This document shows positions 1-12,485 of a stretch of 64,000 bases of DNA, in pieces. Origin of the DNA: Emydura subglobosa (lineage: Eukaryota > Chordata > Testudines > Chelidae); the NCBI GenBank assembly GCA_007922225.1, contig ML679968.1, forward strand, positions 10,298,399 through 10,362,398, written 5' to 3'. Position 1 is the stretch's first letter; every line of letters starts with the position of its first letter. Below the pieces are notes generated by a model. That model had not been told where the DNA came from and did no database searches. It worked only from the letters and a program-made list of their open reading frames with translations. A program made the translations under genes and the position numbers.

Positions 1-215
1 ACTACTCCCATGCCAAGGGAGGTGGTAGATTCTCTATCATATGCAATCTTTAAGTCAAGACTGAATATCTTTCTAAAAACATGCTTTTGCTGAAATAGAA
101 CTTATTGGCTCGATGTAAAAATTATTATGTGAGGTTCTTTGCCTAGGTCATGCAGGAGGTCAGAGTAGATGATCATTATGGTCCCTTATGGTGTTAAAAC
201 CTAGGAATCTATGAA
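1..215 (+). mobile_element. CR1-type LINE, 3' end only
   Basis: The stretch reads like the last coding part and 3' tail of a CR1 retrotransposon. It has a degenerate 'smaller than expected' rule: the ggaggtggtagattct block, then a segment ending in gaggtcagagtagatgatcat and a tail ending in aatctatgaat. CR1 copies are usually truncated at the 5' end, and this one is also cut by the window edge. No ORF survives. Confidence 0.8.
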
Positions 216-3122
216 TGAATGCCAGAAGTTAAACAAATTAATAAGTGGTTGCAAGATTAAGGCCTTATTTTGTAAACTCCTTAGAAAAGATATCAAGTCT
301 TCTTTCTGTTATAGGTAGAACCTACCATATTCTTGCACCATTAGAAATCTTAACAATAATGCTTGCATTTAAACAAAGCAAATATAATTACTCATACATA
401 TTTAAGGATTTTTAGGGATTTTCTTTTGCTTTGCACTGGATAAAGAAATAAATCAAGGAGTGTGATGATTTTCATTAAGTATATATTTAGCTTCTTACTG
501 AATTATGTGCTTAGTGCTTGCAAAAATGTCATGAAGGAATTGCTGGAGTTATTATATTCTCTCTCAGGACCCATTATATGGCTAAAAAAGAGTATTTTGG
601 CAGACAGAAGTGACATAACTTTGATCACTGAGAGAAGCTTCATTTGGCTAAAATGTTATGTGGGTTGCTTAAAGAGAGGAATTTTACTAATGAATTTGAG
701 AAGTACAGGAGGAGGGAACAGTGAAACCAGACCAAAGGAAGGATATCAACTGCAGAGAAGATTCCTAGAATTGAGGAACTGTAGGATTACAGTAACAGTG
801 TTGAATACAATGAAAGACACATAAACAAGCAGCTGATTTTGAATCTTGTGTGTGTATTGGGGGGGGACCCTATTAACTATGCAATTACAGTATGTTTAGA
901 GATACTTTTGTATATACCTCTTAGATGGGAAAAAATCTCAGGTGTTTAATTCTGGTGAAGTTTCTGGTTTAATTCTGGAAAAGAAAGTTAGTTAAATAAG
1001 TCAGTTTGTTCAGCAATTAGAGCTATGTTTTCCTTTAAAATAGACTTCTATTCTAAGCAAATTTGTAAAAATGGCTCCATAGGATTCTATGATTATTGTT
1101 TCTCATATATTTTCTAAGCAAATCTGTTCATTTTAGAAGTTGAAAGATTTGTTTTTTTTCCCCTAACGGCCTGTCCAGCAAATTCAGTCTGAGATCTGTA
1201 AATTAAGTTGGATTATTTCTGACTCATGCATCATCACCCACTGCAGGTCAAACTAGGATTTGGAGTGGAAATTAACCCTACCCTTTGAATATGGTTTTTG
1301 TACACTTAAGAGACATCTAGTTCCAAGACGGGGGGGATTACTCACACAGCAAAATAGAATTAAAAAACAAAAAAGAGAAAATTCATAGGCGAAAGTTATA
1401 GCTCCTGTGAGACAGTGATACTGAGTAAAGAGAGGAGATGTCAGAATGGATTATGTCTCTCAAAGGACATTGAAGAGGCGTCGCTAGTGTTCCCACATGG
1501 CGGATCTACCAGCATGTAGGCATGATATGGTAAAAGGCCCTACTCCTGCTTTTTCCAGACATGTCCCTTCCAGTGCCTTTAGGGCTCCTGCACTCTTAGC
1601 TGACCCCTAAACCCTGTCCTTGCTAGTGCTCTACAGACTGTCCCTGAACAACTGCATCAGTGGGAAAGGCCTCTTTCCACCCCTCCTCTCTTCAGTGCAC
1701 TCATCCAAGGCTAGCTATGATAAAACCAAATATAAATATATTAAAAAACTTAAAGCTATAGTCAAGCATTAGCAGGAGCAGCAAGACCCTGAAATGCATT
1801 TTCCAGCCTTCAGAAGTGGAGAAGACTGTTGTATTTCCTTTCAAATGCACACTTTCATCCCCTGAAGACTAAACACATGCAGCACACACCACTTAGAGCT
1901 TTCTATGAAGGCTACATGGAAGTTTCAAAGTCCTATTGTTGAAGTCCTCAATGAGCTAAAGCCAAGCTCCTTCACAGATTGCTACGCTTTCCATGTCTTA
2001 CAATTAAAGTGGTGCTCCAGGGAGACACTGCAGCCAATGGTACCCAAGGTGAAATTCAGAAGGGCAGGACGTTTTCAGTAATAGATACTTTGCAGTGGAA
2101 TTTTTAACATTTAGATCAGGATGAGTGCCCTCTTTTCTAAGCAAGACCAATGTGACAGGTTGAAATACTTGGAAAAATTCTTTTATGCTTATAAAACATG
2201 GGGTGCTTTTTGCCACCCATTATCACCACATATAATTAGCACAGTGAAAACTTTTCAAGTTAAAACAAGAAAGCCCTGCACTCCTAAATTTCTTTTTTTT
2301 TAAACAATGATATAATGTTATACTTTTTGTGATTTCAGTCTTCCAGACTACTTTTCTGTAAAAACAGGTTACCAGAATCAGCTGTAATCATGAAAAAGAG
2401 TCTATATAATGGCAAACGTGATTCAAGATTCTCAGGAGATATAAATGAATTCATGGTTCTCAAGTTCAATCCAAAGAGCTGTAAAATATCTTATTTTAAA
2501 GAAGAAAAAGATATATCTATCTAGCTGTCTATCTATAATGCTTCATAATACTGGTTTACTTACAGTTTAACTATGTGCCTGGATCCATATTTGCTTATCA
2601 TTGAAGTGAATGAGGCACAAAACCAACTTTTTTTCAGACCACCTTTAAGTTTGAATCTTCTTTCACTTCAATGTAACATTTGGTTACATATAAATCAGAA
2701 TTTTGTTTTAAGTTTAACATTCTGATGGCAACAGATCATTTGACAGTGGGACACTCTTGGTTAGTATTCTTCAACGATAACAGATAAACCAGGTTTGATT
2801 AGGCAGACAATCATTCCAAATATTGTCTTCATTTAATCTGTACTCTTGGGTTAGGAATGATAAACTTGTTCATATCATTCAAATTATGCTGCAGTGATGG
2901 ATATCTAATAAAGAAAATTGTATAGCAGTCAGAAGTTCAGATCAGTTAATGTTTTTTAACATTATTGTACCGAAATCATATATCACAGTAAGTGACATAA
3001 TGTAGAACAACAGCACCTCTAACAACCTGATAGGCATGATACAACTTGTTGTCAAATTCTAAAGAAAAAATTGCTTTCTAATTTATATTACTATATTAAA
3101 TGTTATCAAGTAACTAAAGGAG
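216..3122. other. AT-rich non-coding DNA, no gene seen
   Basis: I see no recognisable gene or repeat here. A 120-codon open frame at 462-824 (+) has no recognisable domain and is not flanked by plausible splice signals, so I treat it as chance. A short imperfect tetranucleotide run, tatctatctagctgtctat, lies near 2512. Confidence 0.6.
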
Positions 3123-3312
3123 CTTCAATGTAGTATGGCAACACAGTTTAGCAGATCAAATGCTAGACTGACAGTCAGAAAACCTGGGTACTGTTCCTGA
3201 TTCTGCCACTAATCTGCTGTGTGCCCATAACCAAGTCTCTTTACCTTTGTGTGACTCTTTTCCCTACTACTTTTTGTCTTGTCTATTTAGACTGTAAGCT
3301 CTTTGGGACACT
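3123..3312 (+). repeat. MIR-like CORE-SINE
   Basis: The block keeps the order of a MIR/CORE-SINE: a degenerate tRNA-like head, gtcagaaaacctgggtactg, a tctgccactaatctgctgtg core and a following pyrimidine-rich part. It ends in agactgtaagctctttgggac, which I associate with amniote retroposon tails. It is strongly decayed, as expected for an old insertion. Whether the head and tail belong to one element is uncertain. Confidence 0.65.
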
Positions 3313-6115
3313 TGTGCTTCAGTAGAATCAAAGACAGAATTTGATCCTTCAGTTGATGATTATATTCCAGCTCACCGTCTCTTAACTATGTTGCCTCTAC
3401 TGTGCTAAAGGAAGTAACAAAAAAAGTAGTTAAAACTCATTTTTGTCACTATGGTAAACATATGACTCTGAATACACACAGGAAATAAATCTGTGGAGAG
3501 GTCTTTTCTACATATTCAGATTACAGAACAAAGATGCCCTTTAACTTTATAAAGTCATATCTCAGGGGGTTTGAGATTCAAGTTTATTAATTTTTTAAAC
3601 TATTACATAAATCCCTTCCTATCCCCCAAAGATGATTCCATTAAAAGAACACACAAAAAACCCCACACGCTGCTATTTAAAGAGAAGTGTGCATCAAATA
3701 TTGGGAATAGAAAATCCCACTGCAAAATGTAGGCTGGGTCTATTTAAATTTATTAGGCTAATCAGGTCTATTTTTTACTTTCCTCCTCTTTGCTACTTTT
3801 TTCAGTCTATTATTTTTCACTCTGCCCATTCCACTCCCTTTTTCACCATATTATTTCATGGATTTTTATCTGCCTCATCTCTGCTGCTTTTTTTCAGAAT
3901 CTTTTTGGAGCAGAAAATATACTTAATATTTGAATTATAATTTTAAAGCCATGATCTTGAAGTGTGTTTAAGATTAGGCAAACATGTTCCTGAAATGAAT
4001 TCCATGACACTGTTTATTTGATAGGCCCATACCAAAGCATATTAAAGTTTTGTAGTGAAAAACCTATTTTCTGTTTTGCATTTATGTGTGGTATGTGGGT
4101 TTGTGTAAGAAATCATGAACTACCAATCTCAGAAACCATGAATAACCATGAAATATCAGTTGTCATGTCATTATACTTCAGCATATCTTACATTTTGGGA
4201 TTCTACACATCTATCAAGGATTAAACACCTTTGTGATGGGCTTTACTGTGCAACAGAAAAGTTTAGCTTAAAGAATATCCTACCATTTTAAGAACAAAAT
4301 AGGACTTTCATCAGCTAAAATACTAACAGAAAGGGTGCTCTCTTGAGCCAAGCTCAAAACAGAAATATGAAGGCTGGTTTGCCTCAACAAAGATCTAAAG
4401 AAACCCAGAATATTTCAAATTCTTACTACCACACTCAGCTCCTGGAACAACCCTTTTATAAAATCTACAAGGGAATTAATTAATTCCCCACAGCTGAGTC
4501 AGTTGTACTTGAATAAATCTACATGCAAGATAGGTAATCATGGTCCCTTTCTCTAATCTGAGACAATTAACTCCTTCCCTGACAACTTCTGGTGAGAATC
4601 TGCACTGCATCACACGGTAATCACAGTTAAGGTGCCTCAGAGAGAATTAATCAGATCTTTGAGGGAAGACTGAGTCAGGTCTAGATTAATAGCTTGATTA
4701 CCCTGTCCACAGCAGTGAAGGATGAGATTTTCCCTCCCCGGAGAGAAGCAAGACCCAGTGTGGGACAGGGAGAATTGAAGTGTGCAAGGCTGTCTTTCAA
4801 TCTACACAACTTCTCTGATTATGATTCAGTAACTTCCTAAATCAGATATGTTAACATTGCCTTTCATGGAAAATACTAAAGCTAGAAGCAGCATACTTGG
4901 CACACATCTGAATCAAGAGCATTTTGGTTTTTTACACAGAAAGGTATAGAATATGATGCAATGTTTTTTTTAAAAAAAAAATCAGTGCTGTTCTTATACT
5001 ATTCCACTGAAAATTCTCTTTTTGAAATGTTGCTTCCCAGTTTTATGGGAGGGATCAGAAGGCTATTGGGTGCTTCTGTGTAGGAAAGAAAACATTAAAG
5101 AGGAACTGATGTTTACTCTAATTATGTTTATTTGGAAACAACACAACAGCTGAGGAACTTGCTTTTCTGGGAAGTGATGTGCTAGGAAGATTGATCTCAA
5201 CACAGTTAATCGAAATATTTGACTATTTGGAGCAGCTGCTTGCAGGAAATGACTAAGTCATTGTCTGTGTATAATTAAAAGACATGAGAGCAAGTGTATT
5301 GATATGGCAGTGGACACATCCCTTTGTAGTGATGAATTACTTAACTTTGCATTGTTATTCCCTTTGGCACAATGAGCAAAGATTTATATAGAAATGTGAC
5401 TATCTTGTGCAACTCTCTTAGTGTGACAAGGTAAAAAATGACTTATTCTATATCTGGCTCAGTTTTTGTGCTTGATGGATTGGGCCTTTCCAATGGAAGC
5501 TATATCTAACTTTATCCTTCGCAAGGTAAAAAAATCAGAACTTGTTGCCTTTGTGGAGGCTTTTTTTCTTCATGGTAGAAGAAATCACTAAAATAAAGAG
5601 AGTGTAATTTTGGCATAACTGCATTTGAATCACATTAGATGTTATTCAGTGGGTGTTCAAAGAACTGCCAACAGGAATATCACTAATATTTTATAGTTCC
5701 TTTGGCCAATATATCTTAAGCAAGGAACATGAAGTCACTAATTCAGGGACAATTTTTTTCATAAGGGACTAATGATAAAAGAAAATTCACTTCAAATTTG
5801 TTAGTATCATGAAACTTAACAACAGAGTCCAAAGTAAGTACTAAATGTTAAGATCAGAAACATACATAATAAAACAAAATATTTAGGGAACAGAAATAGG
5901 ACTTCCCCTTCAAAAAGGCCTGAAAATATACAAAGTCTGGAAAATATAAGTGAAATAAATACAATTTCTAAGACAAATAAATATACCGGTCATGAATGAA
6001 ATGAAGAAATGTATGCCAATACTTTAAAGTAATTTGCAAATAATCTTATCCTAAGGAATTGTTTGTCGGGCTCAGAGAACTATGAATGCAATACTTATCC
6101 TTGTTACACTAATTA

Positions 6116-6119
<4 letters not shown>
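3313..6119. other. AT-rich non-coding DNA, no gene seen
   Basis: I find no supported gene. The open frames at 3632-3940 and 4018-4224 (+) are short, have skewed hydrophobic composition and resemble no family, so I take them as chance frames in AT-rich DNA. Confidence 0.6.

Positions 6120-6149
<30 letters not shown>
6120..6149. repeat. (AT)n microsatellite
   Basis: About fourteen AT dinucleotides in a row, followed by tttatctcaaatatatatgag, which extends a self-complementary region. It lies just upstream of a CR1 tail. Confidence 0.95.
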
Positions 6150-6152
<3 letters not shown>

Positions 6153-6182
6153 CTCAAATATATATGAGATAACAGAGAGGAA

Positions 6183-6552
6183 GGAGAGACCTCAGTGCCT
6201 GCATTTAGTAGAGGTAGTAGACAGAACAGTCACCTATGGAACTCTTTGCCAGTAGATGTTGTGAAGGCCAAGACTATAACAGGGTTCAAAAAAGAATGAG
6301 ATAAGTTCATGGAGGATAAGTCCATCAATGATTCTTAGTCAGGATAGGCATGGATACAAAACTATGCTCTCAAGTGTCCCTAGAGTCTGTTTGCCAGAAG
6401 CTGGGAATGGGTGACAGAGGATGGATCACTTGATGATTACATGTTCTGTTCATGCTTTCTAAAGCATCTGGCATTGGCCATTATTGGAAAAGGGAATATT
6501 GGGCTAGATGAACTATTGGTCTGACCCAATATGGCCATTCTTATGTTCTTAC
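6183..6552 (+). mobile_element. CR1-type LINE 3' end, different subfamily from the 7-kb copy
   Basis: The stretch shows the CR1 C-terminal coding relic (gaactctttgccagtagatg, then a block around gttcatggaggataag). It then runs through gctagatgaactattggtct to gacccaatatggccattctt and ends in tatgttctt. This tail differs from the tatgattct tails elsewhere in the window, so more than one CR1 subfamily has been active. No intact ORF remains. Confidence 0.85.
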
Positions 6553-7045
6553 ACAACATGAACAGTCTCTGTGAATTGTACATGGATCTCATCTATATAA
6601 AAGCAGTGTTGATAAGTTTTTTCCTGACATTCATTTAAGTCCCTGATGGAAAACTAAGAAAGAAATATGAAGATCCAAAGAAAGAGGAGTTTGCTGAGCT
6701 GGCTGAGAAATAGAAACGAAATGCCATTAACTCTAGCAATTTCCTAATGATTAGAAAATCCTCTGGGGAAAGTTAGAAGTGTGCTTCCTTAGAGATAAGT
6801 TATAGCACTATCAAAGTCCCTTATTAAAATAAATGAATTAAACAAAATTGTAATGAGTAACCTAAGTAGTACGGCTGATAATAAAACTAATATGATAAGG
6901 CAGAATGTGTTGTGGATATTAAAGTTAATCAGTAAGATTTGGAAGGGGCAATTGTTTTTTTTCCCTTGGTAGAAAAGTTACTATTAAAAAGAGTATGATT
7001 CCTATTTTGGGTGTGGAAAAATTAAAAAGCATTACATATAATATA
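6553..7045. other. Non-coding DNA between two CR1 copies
   Basis: AT-rich DNA with no feature I can support. Part may be upstream sequence belonging to the CR1 copy that becomes recognisable at about 7046. Confidence 0.5.
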
Positions 7046-8430
7046 TCAAAACACTTGCAGCCAGCATGGGAGAACTGCTAGATGACTATGAGCATGTCTT
7101 CTCTCATGAAGCCTTCATAGATAGAGGTAAGATAGAGGAATCCATTTTAAGGCACTTGGAAGAGAGGAAGGTGATCAGGAACAGTCAACATGGATTCACC
7201 AAGGGAAAGTCATGCCTGACTAATCTGATTGCTTTCTATGAAGAAGTGACTGGCTTTGTGGATGTGGGGAAAGCAGTGGATGTGATATACCTTGACTTTA
7301 GCAAAGCTTTTGATACGGTCTCTCATAGTATTTTTATCAGCAAGTTAAAGAAATATGGGTTGGATTAATGGACTATAAAATGGATAGAGAACTGGCTAGA
7401 GCATAGGGCTGAATGAGTAGTGATCAATGGCTCCATGTCTAGCTGGCAGTCGGTCACAAGCGGAGTGCCCCAAGGGTGGGTCCTGGGGCCGGTTTTGTTC
7501 AACAGCTTCATTATGATCTGGAGGATTGGGTAGATTGCACCCTCAGCAAATTGGCAGATTACACTAAGATAAGGGGAGTGATAGATACCCTGGAAGGTAG
7601 GGATAGGATACAGAAGGAGCCAAACAAACTGGAGGATTGGGCCAAAAGAAATCTGATGAGGTTCAACAAGGACAAGGACTCTGCACTTAGGATGGAAATA
7701 TTCCATGCACAGCTACAGACTGGGGATCGATGAGTTAGGCAGCAGTTCTGCAGAAAAGGACCTGGGGGTTTCAGTGGATAAGAAGCTGGATATGAGTCAG
7801 CAGTGTGCTCTGGTTGCCAAGAAGGCTAATAGCATATTGGGCTGCATTAGGAGGAGCATTGCCAGCAGATCACCGGAAGTGATTATTCCCCTCTATTCGG
7901 CATTGGTGAGGCCGCATTTGGAGTATGTGTCCAGTTTGGGCCCCCCACTACAAAAAGGATGTGGACAAGTTGGAGAGAGTCCAGCAGAGAGTAACAAAAA
8001 TGATTAGGAGGCTGGAGCACAAGACTTATGAGGAGAGGTGAAGGAACTAGGCTTGTTTAGCCTGCAGAAGAGAAGAATGAGGGGGGATTTGATAGCAGCC
8101 TTTAACTACCTGAAAGGGGGTTCCAGGGAGGATGGAGCTAAGCTGTTCTCAGTGGTGGCAGATGAGAGAACAAGGAGCAATGGTCTCAAATTGCAGTGGG
8201 GGAGGTCTAGGTTGGACATTAGGAAAAAGTTTTTCACTAGTAGGGTGGTGAAGCACTGGAATGGGTTACCTAGGGAGGTGGAATCTCCATCTTTGGAGGT
8301 TTTTAAGCTGCAGCTTGACAAAGCCCTGGCTGGGATTATTTAGCTAAGGTTAGTCCTGGTTAGTCCTGCTTTGAGCAGGGGGTTGGACCAGATGATCACC
8401 TGAGGTCCCTTTCAACTCTATGATTCTAAG
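7046..8430 (+). mobile_element. CR1 LINE, 5'-truncated, with 3' tail
   Basis: A CR1 non-LTR retrotransposon copy holding roughly the second half of ORF2 and the short 3' UTR, which ends near 8430 in ctatgattctaag. The final part has the usual CR1 order: gagcagggggttggaccaga, then ggtccctttcaactctatga. It is the largest CR1 piece in the window. The broken ORF is described separately. Confidence 0.93.
7066..8343 (+). pseudogene. CR1 ORF2 reverse-transcriptase pseudogene
   Basis: This is the C-terminal half of the CR1 ORF2 protein, which would copy element RNA into DNA at a nicked chromosomal target. Visible blocks in order are [20 protein letters not shown] and [15 protein letters not shown] (7066-7368), [15 protein letters not shown] just after, and the catalytic region near 7548. 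There the usual F/Y-A-D-D box reads L-A-D-Y, so a key aspartate is lost. Later pieces are DLGVSVDKKLDMSQQCALVA and SALVRPHLEYV (7705-8007), then [20 protein letters not shown] to the end at 8343. Several frameshifts and in-frame stops separate them. The upstream endonuclease and early RT are missing. It is a dead copy. Confidence 0.92.
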
Positions 8431-8828
8431 AGTGGTGTTGTTGTGTTATGAATTGGGATGAGGTTTATATAATGTATTTTGTGATGGCTTATTACCACCC
8501 TGTATTCCCACAATATTCATCCCACTGCCAATTGTATGGCTAGTGTTAGCTGATTCAGTGTTGTCGTCATATAGTTCTTTTTAGGCTCCTGTCTTCCAAT
8601 GGCCTGCATACTGTTTAGTTTTGATAAAACTATTTAATGTGGGGTTGTTTTTGTTTTTTGTTCATTTAAAAACAATGCTTTGCTCTGCATTAGGGAGAGA
8701 ATTTTTAAATTTATAAAGTCCCAGTTCATTTAAAAACTTTCTTAAGTTCATGCCCTTTAAGCAAAGCACTTCAACACTATGCTTTCCTTGAGCCTTGTTT
8801 ACACACAAGGCTCCTTAGTACCTCATGG
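8431..8828. other. Non-coding DNA, nothing recognised
   Basis: No gene or named repeat is visible. The composition is AT-rich with short T runs. Confidence 0.5.
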
Positions 8829-9112
8829 GAGGTAGTTCAGGTGCCTCATGCCTTCATTCTCCTCTATGGGGCATTCTTCCTGGCTGGACTACGTCTTCCA
8901 TTCAGTGTCAAATTGAACCAAATGAAATGTTTTCCTTTAGTTTGAAGAACAGAAATATTTTGATTCAGATTGCAGTTGAAACTAAATATTTCATGTTGAT
9001 TTTCCTGATGGACAACTGAATTTTTTTTTGAGAAAATTGAAACATTCCTGTAGAAAATTTCAATTTCATGTCCAAAACAACACATTTAGTTGGAAATTTC
9101 CTAACCAGCTCT
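8829..9112 (+). mobile_element. Palindromic MITE-like repeat, hAT-like family with GAAAATTTC-rich arms
   Basis: The left part (cctcatgggaggtagttcag, then ctggctggactacgtcttcc) matches the reverse complement of 23050-23170. The right part is the AT-rich arm with repeated gaaaatt/aatttc motifs ending in aaccagctct. The second copy at 22651-23170 lies in the opposite orientation. No ORF is present. A non-autonomous hAT origin is my inference from the GAGCTGGTC-type ends. Confidence 0.6.
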
Positions 9113-10449
9113 ATATCTGACATTTTAAATGTTTACTTTATAGGGGGCAAGGCTTATAATTTCTTCATTCCTGTACAATATCTTGGATGCCAGCAGTTAA
9201 TTACTTAATTACCTATAGTTGCTAACAAAAAAGTGCTAGGAATAAGCAAGTTGTAGACCCAGTAACAGAACATGTAGGGAATTTTTCACAATGTCATTTT
9301 TTTTCAGAAGACAAGGGATGAAGAGAATCATGCAAGAGAACAAACTTCTGACACGAACATCATGTTCTCATGGGAGAATCACTTTACTTTTCCTTTCCAT
9401 AGGTGATCACTCATTGTCTCTGATATATAGTAAATAATATCAAGAAGATGGATATTTGCTTCACATCACCAGTGTTGCTATAATTTAGTCTATAAAAAAT
9501 CTATGCTTTCTCCAGGACACACTGCTGCATGCATCTCTCTTCTTTTTTTTCGTTGTGTTGTGCAACAGCCCAGAGCAACAAGTAGATGTGGTTTCAATAT
9601 ACGATACAAACAGAACCTTTATCTTTATTTGCATTTTGTAATTATTACACTATTACCAGTTCATTTGAATACTCATTTTTATTGTACTATATTTCATGAT
9701 GTGAATTCAGAAAAGTGCATATTTCTATACGAATTTTGTCTGCAAACTAAGTGTGGGACCCAAATGTTGATATTGGCTCTGTCTCACACAAAGTCCGAAT
9801 AAAGAGGGTTTAGGGTACTGGCAGAGCTCAGGTTTTACTGAATTTTGCTCACCACCAAACTTGATAAAGTTGCCCAGAAAAAGGAGGTTGGGGGCTGGAT
9901 GATAAATGGAGAAGTTGTTGACATTTCTTGAGAAACGTTCGAACTAGTCCAGATCTTAAAGGTGTCTGGTAGATTGTGCTTCCCAAGCCGCTGATTAAGG
10001 CTTGGTTATATTCAGTCTCTGCCTGTTATCTAACAACATGCTTTACTCAGTGCACTTTCCTACACCTCCTTCCTTCCCCACCCCAAGAATTATGTACTGT
10101 CTCCTAACAAAACAGTCCATAGAGTCCAGACTATTGACATCATGGTGACTTCTGGGCCGTTCCAGGAGAAATCTTTTGGTTCTGCTGCTATTGTTGCTGC
10201 TGCTGCTTCTCCTTTCTGGAAGAGGTGACAGCCTGATCATGTTTCTTGTGAATCCTGGCAGTTCACGCTGCTGTCTCTCCCCTTCCACAGAGAAAGGGTC
10301 ATAGATAATAAATAATTTATATATATATATTGTCTTGTATTTTGAAGTAGATGAAAACTGCAATCTTTATCGAGAGGGTGGTCAAGTTCTCACAATGATT
10401 ACTATATATTGCCTTCAAGGAATTCTTTCTAGCAAACAAGACAAGTAGA
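9113..10449. other. AT-rich non-coding DNA with a short CTG-type run
   Basis: No gene is recognised. An imperfect TGC/CTG run (ctgctattgttgctgctgct) lies near 10180-10206. The open frames at 9503-9802 (+) and 10043-10363 (-) have no recognisable content. Confidence 0.5.
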
Positions 10450-11330
10450 GCTATGGGGAAAAAAATAGCCAAAGCTTTTTTCAGCCAAATAATGCTGATT
10501 CGGGTTGACCAAAGTACTTTGCTTATTTGTGCCAATTTCAGCCTATTGTTTGGTTTTAAGACAAAATGAACCATTTTGATGTTTCTGAAATGAAAAAAAA
10601 AAATAATTTTTTGGACTAGATACATGGGGGACTTGGGCACCATTCACAAATCCAGAAGAAGGAGGTGCTTCCCTTATACCCAATAGCCAGCTGCTTAGGG
10701 CACCCACCTCAGCTTTGAACCCTTGCTATGGAGCCTGGTCTTGAACTCAGATCACCATCCAATGGTAAATGCTTCAACTACAAGAGTAGCTCTTCCGGGA
10801 TGGAGCTTGCTGTCCTTCACCTTGATGCTGTTCCACTTTGTTTAAATAACTAAATATTAATCTGGTCAGAAAGTGAGTTAGAATAACTCTTTTGCCTGTG
10901 GAAAAGATACTCACTGGGGAGGGTTACCTGGGTCCCAGTCTCCTGTTCCAATTCATAGCTATGTATGCAAAGAAGAACAGCTTCAAAAGGAGATATTTAG
11001 AGAGCCCTAGAGCAAAATAGCCTATAGTCTGGTGGTCAGGCTACATACCTATTCAAAAAAGGGGCTGGGGAATGAGTTCAAATCCCTTTTCTAGAAGGAA
11101 GTTTTGAACATGAGTCTCTCATATCGCAGGTGAATGCACTAGCGATTGGGCATAAGGGGGCACCTCCTCCTCAGTTTGTGAATGGCACCAAAGTCCCCAT
11201 GTGAATCTAGCCCTCCATTTCCTAAAAATACCCAGCGTCAAAGCAAAACATTTTGTTTCAGGTCAAACACACAAAATGTTTTGTTCAGAACTGCCAGTGA
11301 ACTGAAAAATCAATTGTTCACACAACTCTA
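10450..11330. mobile_element. Large foldback element with tRNA-like modules
   Basis: The ends form an inverted repeat. The clearest part is atgggggacttgggcacc... at 10624-10680, matched by the reverse complement of 11150-11200, with the shared block gccattcacaaa/gcaccattcacaaa and then ggaggtg. AT-rich arms outside it continue the symmetry. Inside are four short stretches with degenerate B-box-like words, two on each strand: tgaaccc near 10717, gagttcaagacc on the minus strand near 10745, gagttcaaatcc at 11073, and a minus-strand copy near 11105. I infer a MITE that captured tRNA-like sequence and then formed a palindrome. The arm similarity is seen directly. The tRNA origin is inferred. Confidence 0.6.
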
Positions 11331-12273
11331 AAGACAAATATCATAACTGTAAGAATGGACCTGTTACTGGAAACTATTTTTATAGCTGAAACCGTCAAAA
11401 AGAACCTTGCTGGTACAGGATTCCACTTATTTCTGAAGCACACAAAACATAAGGTGACAAAATGTTTGTTTTGGATCTGTGGAAAAAGGCTGAAAAGACC
11501 TGCAGATGAAAGCTAATATCATGAATTTACTAAGGTCAGACAACCATCACAGTATGAATGCATTTGTACCATATCATTTCCCCATATGCTGATGATTAAG
11601 GCTGAATAAGTATTCTTATTTTAAATCTCCCAGAATTCAAATAATCAGTCTGATCTTCACCTCTCTTACAGGTAACAAAACTACAGGAGATGATTAATCA
11701 AGACAACAAACGGAAGACATATAAGTAGAATTCTCTTCCATTTTTTGAGGTTCTCTGACATTATCAATGTTATGTTAAAAATGAATTATTGCTGGTAAAC
11801 ACAGTGTAGTGAATTACTGATGCAACATACAAAAACACAGCATCGAGTACCCTTTTTGCTATGGAAGAAGCTTGACATGTACCAGAAGCTGGAGCTGTTT
11901 GTGTTAGAGTTGATATTTTTGCCATTTTTAATTAACTGAAGAAAATCGTTTACCATTTCCACTGAGGGGAATGAGGTTTATCTATTAAAATAGTGACATT
12001 CTAGTCTCCCTTGCAACAGGTTTTCTGTGAATTAAACTAGGAGGAGAGTTGCCACTTTAAAAAGAAATATTGGTCTTTTAGAGCAAGAACAGATATATGT
12101 GGTTGAATAACAATTTGCTGTACAAAAATAATTAAGCTTTTTTTTTTGCTATTTTGCAAAGGTACATAAATATATTTTTTGCTTATTTTGTGGAATTTAA
12201 GAATGTTTTACCTTGAATCAATACTATATAAGTGTAAATAATTATTAATTGTTAATGTAAAACTATGCTTGCT
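11331..12273. other. AT-rich non-coding DNA, no gene seen
   Basis: There are no open frames of note and no recognised repeat before the dispersed repeat that starts near 12274. Confidence 0.5.
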
Positions 12274-12485
12274 AGAATTAAATATTTTAATACAATTTGA
12301 TGAATAATATTGATACTTATTTTAAGCAATTTTTAAAATTTCTTATCAATATTAATTTGCACAATTGTGGGATATTATGGGGGAATCAGATAATTATTTA
12401 ATGACAGTAGACATTAAGGTTCAAAGAGTTAATGCTTTATAACCATTAAAACACAAATGAAACATCACAAGTCAAAATATACGAA
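12274..12485 (+). repeat. Dispersed AT-rich repeat, copy 1
   Basis: This segment aligns by eye to the reverse complement of 46811-47025. The best block is tatttaatgacagtagacat followed by ctttataaccattaaaacaca. Similarity extends to tgtcaaaatata-type sequence on one side and ttttaagcatttttaaaatt-type sequence on the other. I do not recognise the family. There is no ORF and no obvious terminal repeat. Confidence 0.7.

Noticed and set aside
462..824. 120-codon open frame on the + strand
   Set aside because: No recognisable domain, odd hydrophobic start and random-looking remainder. Such lengths are expected by chance in 64 kb of non-coding DNA.
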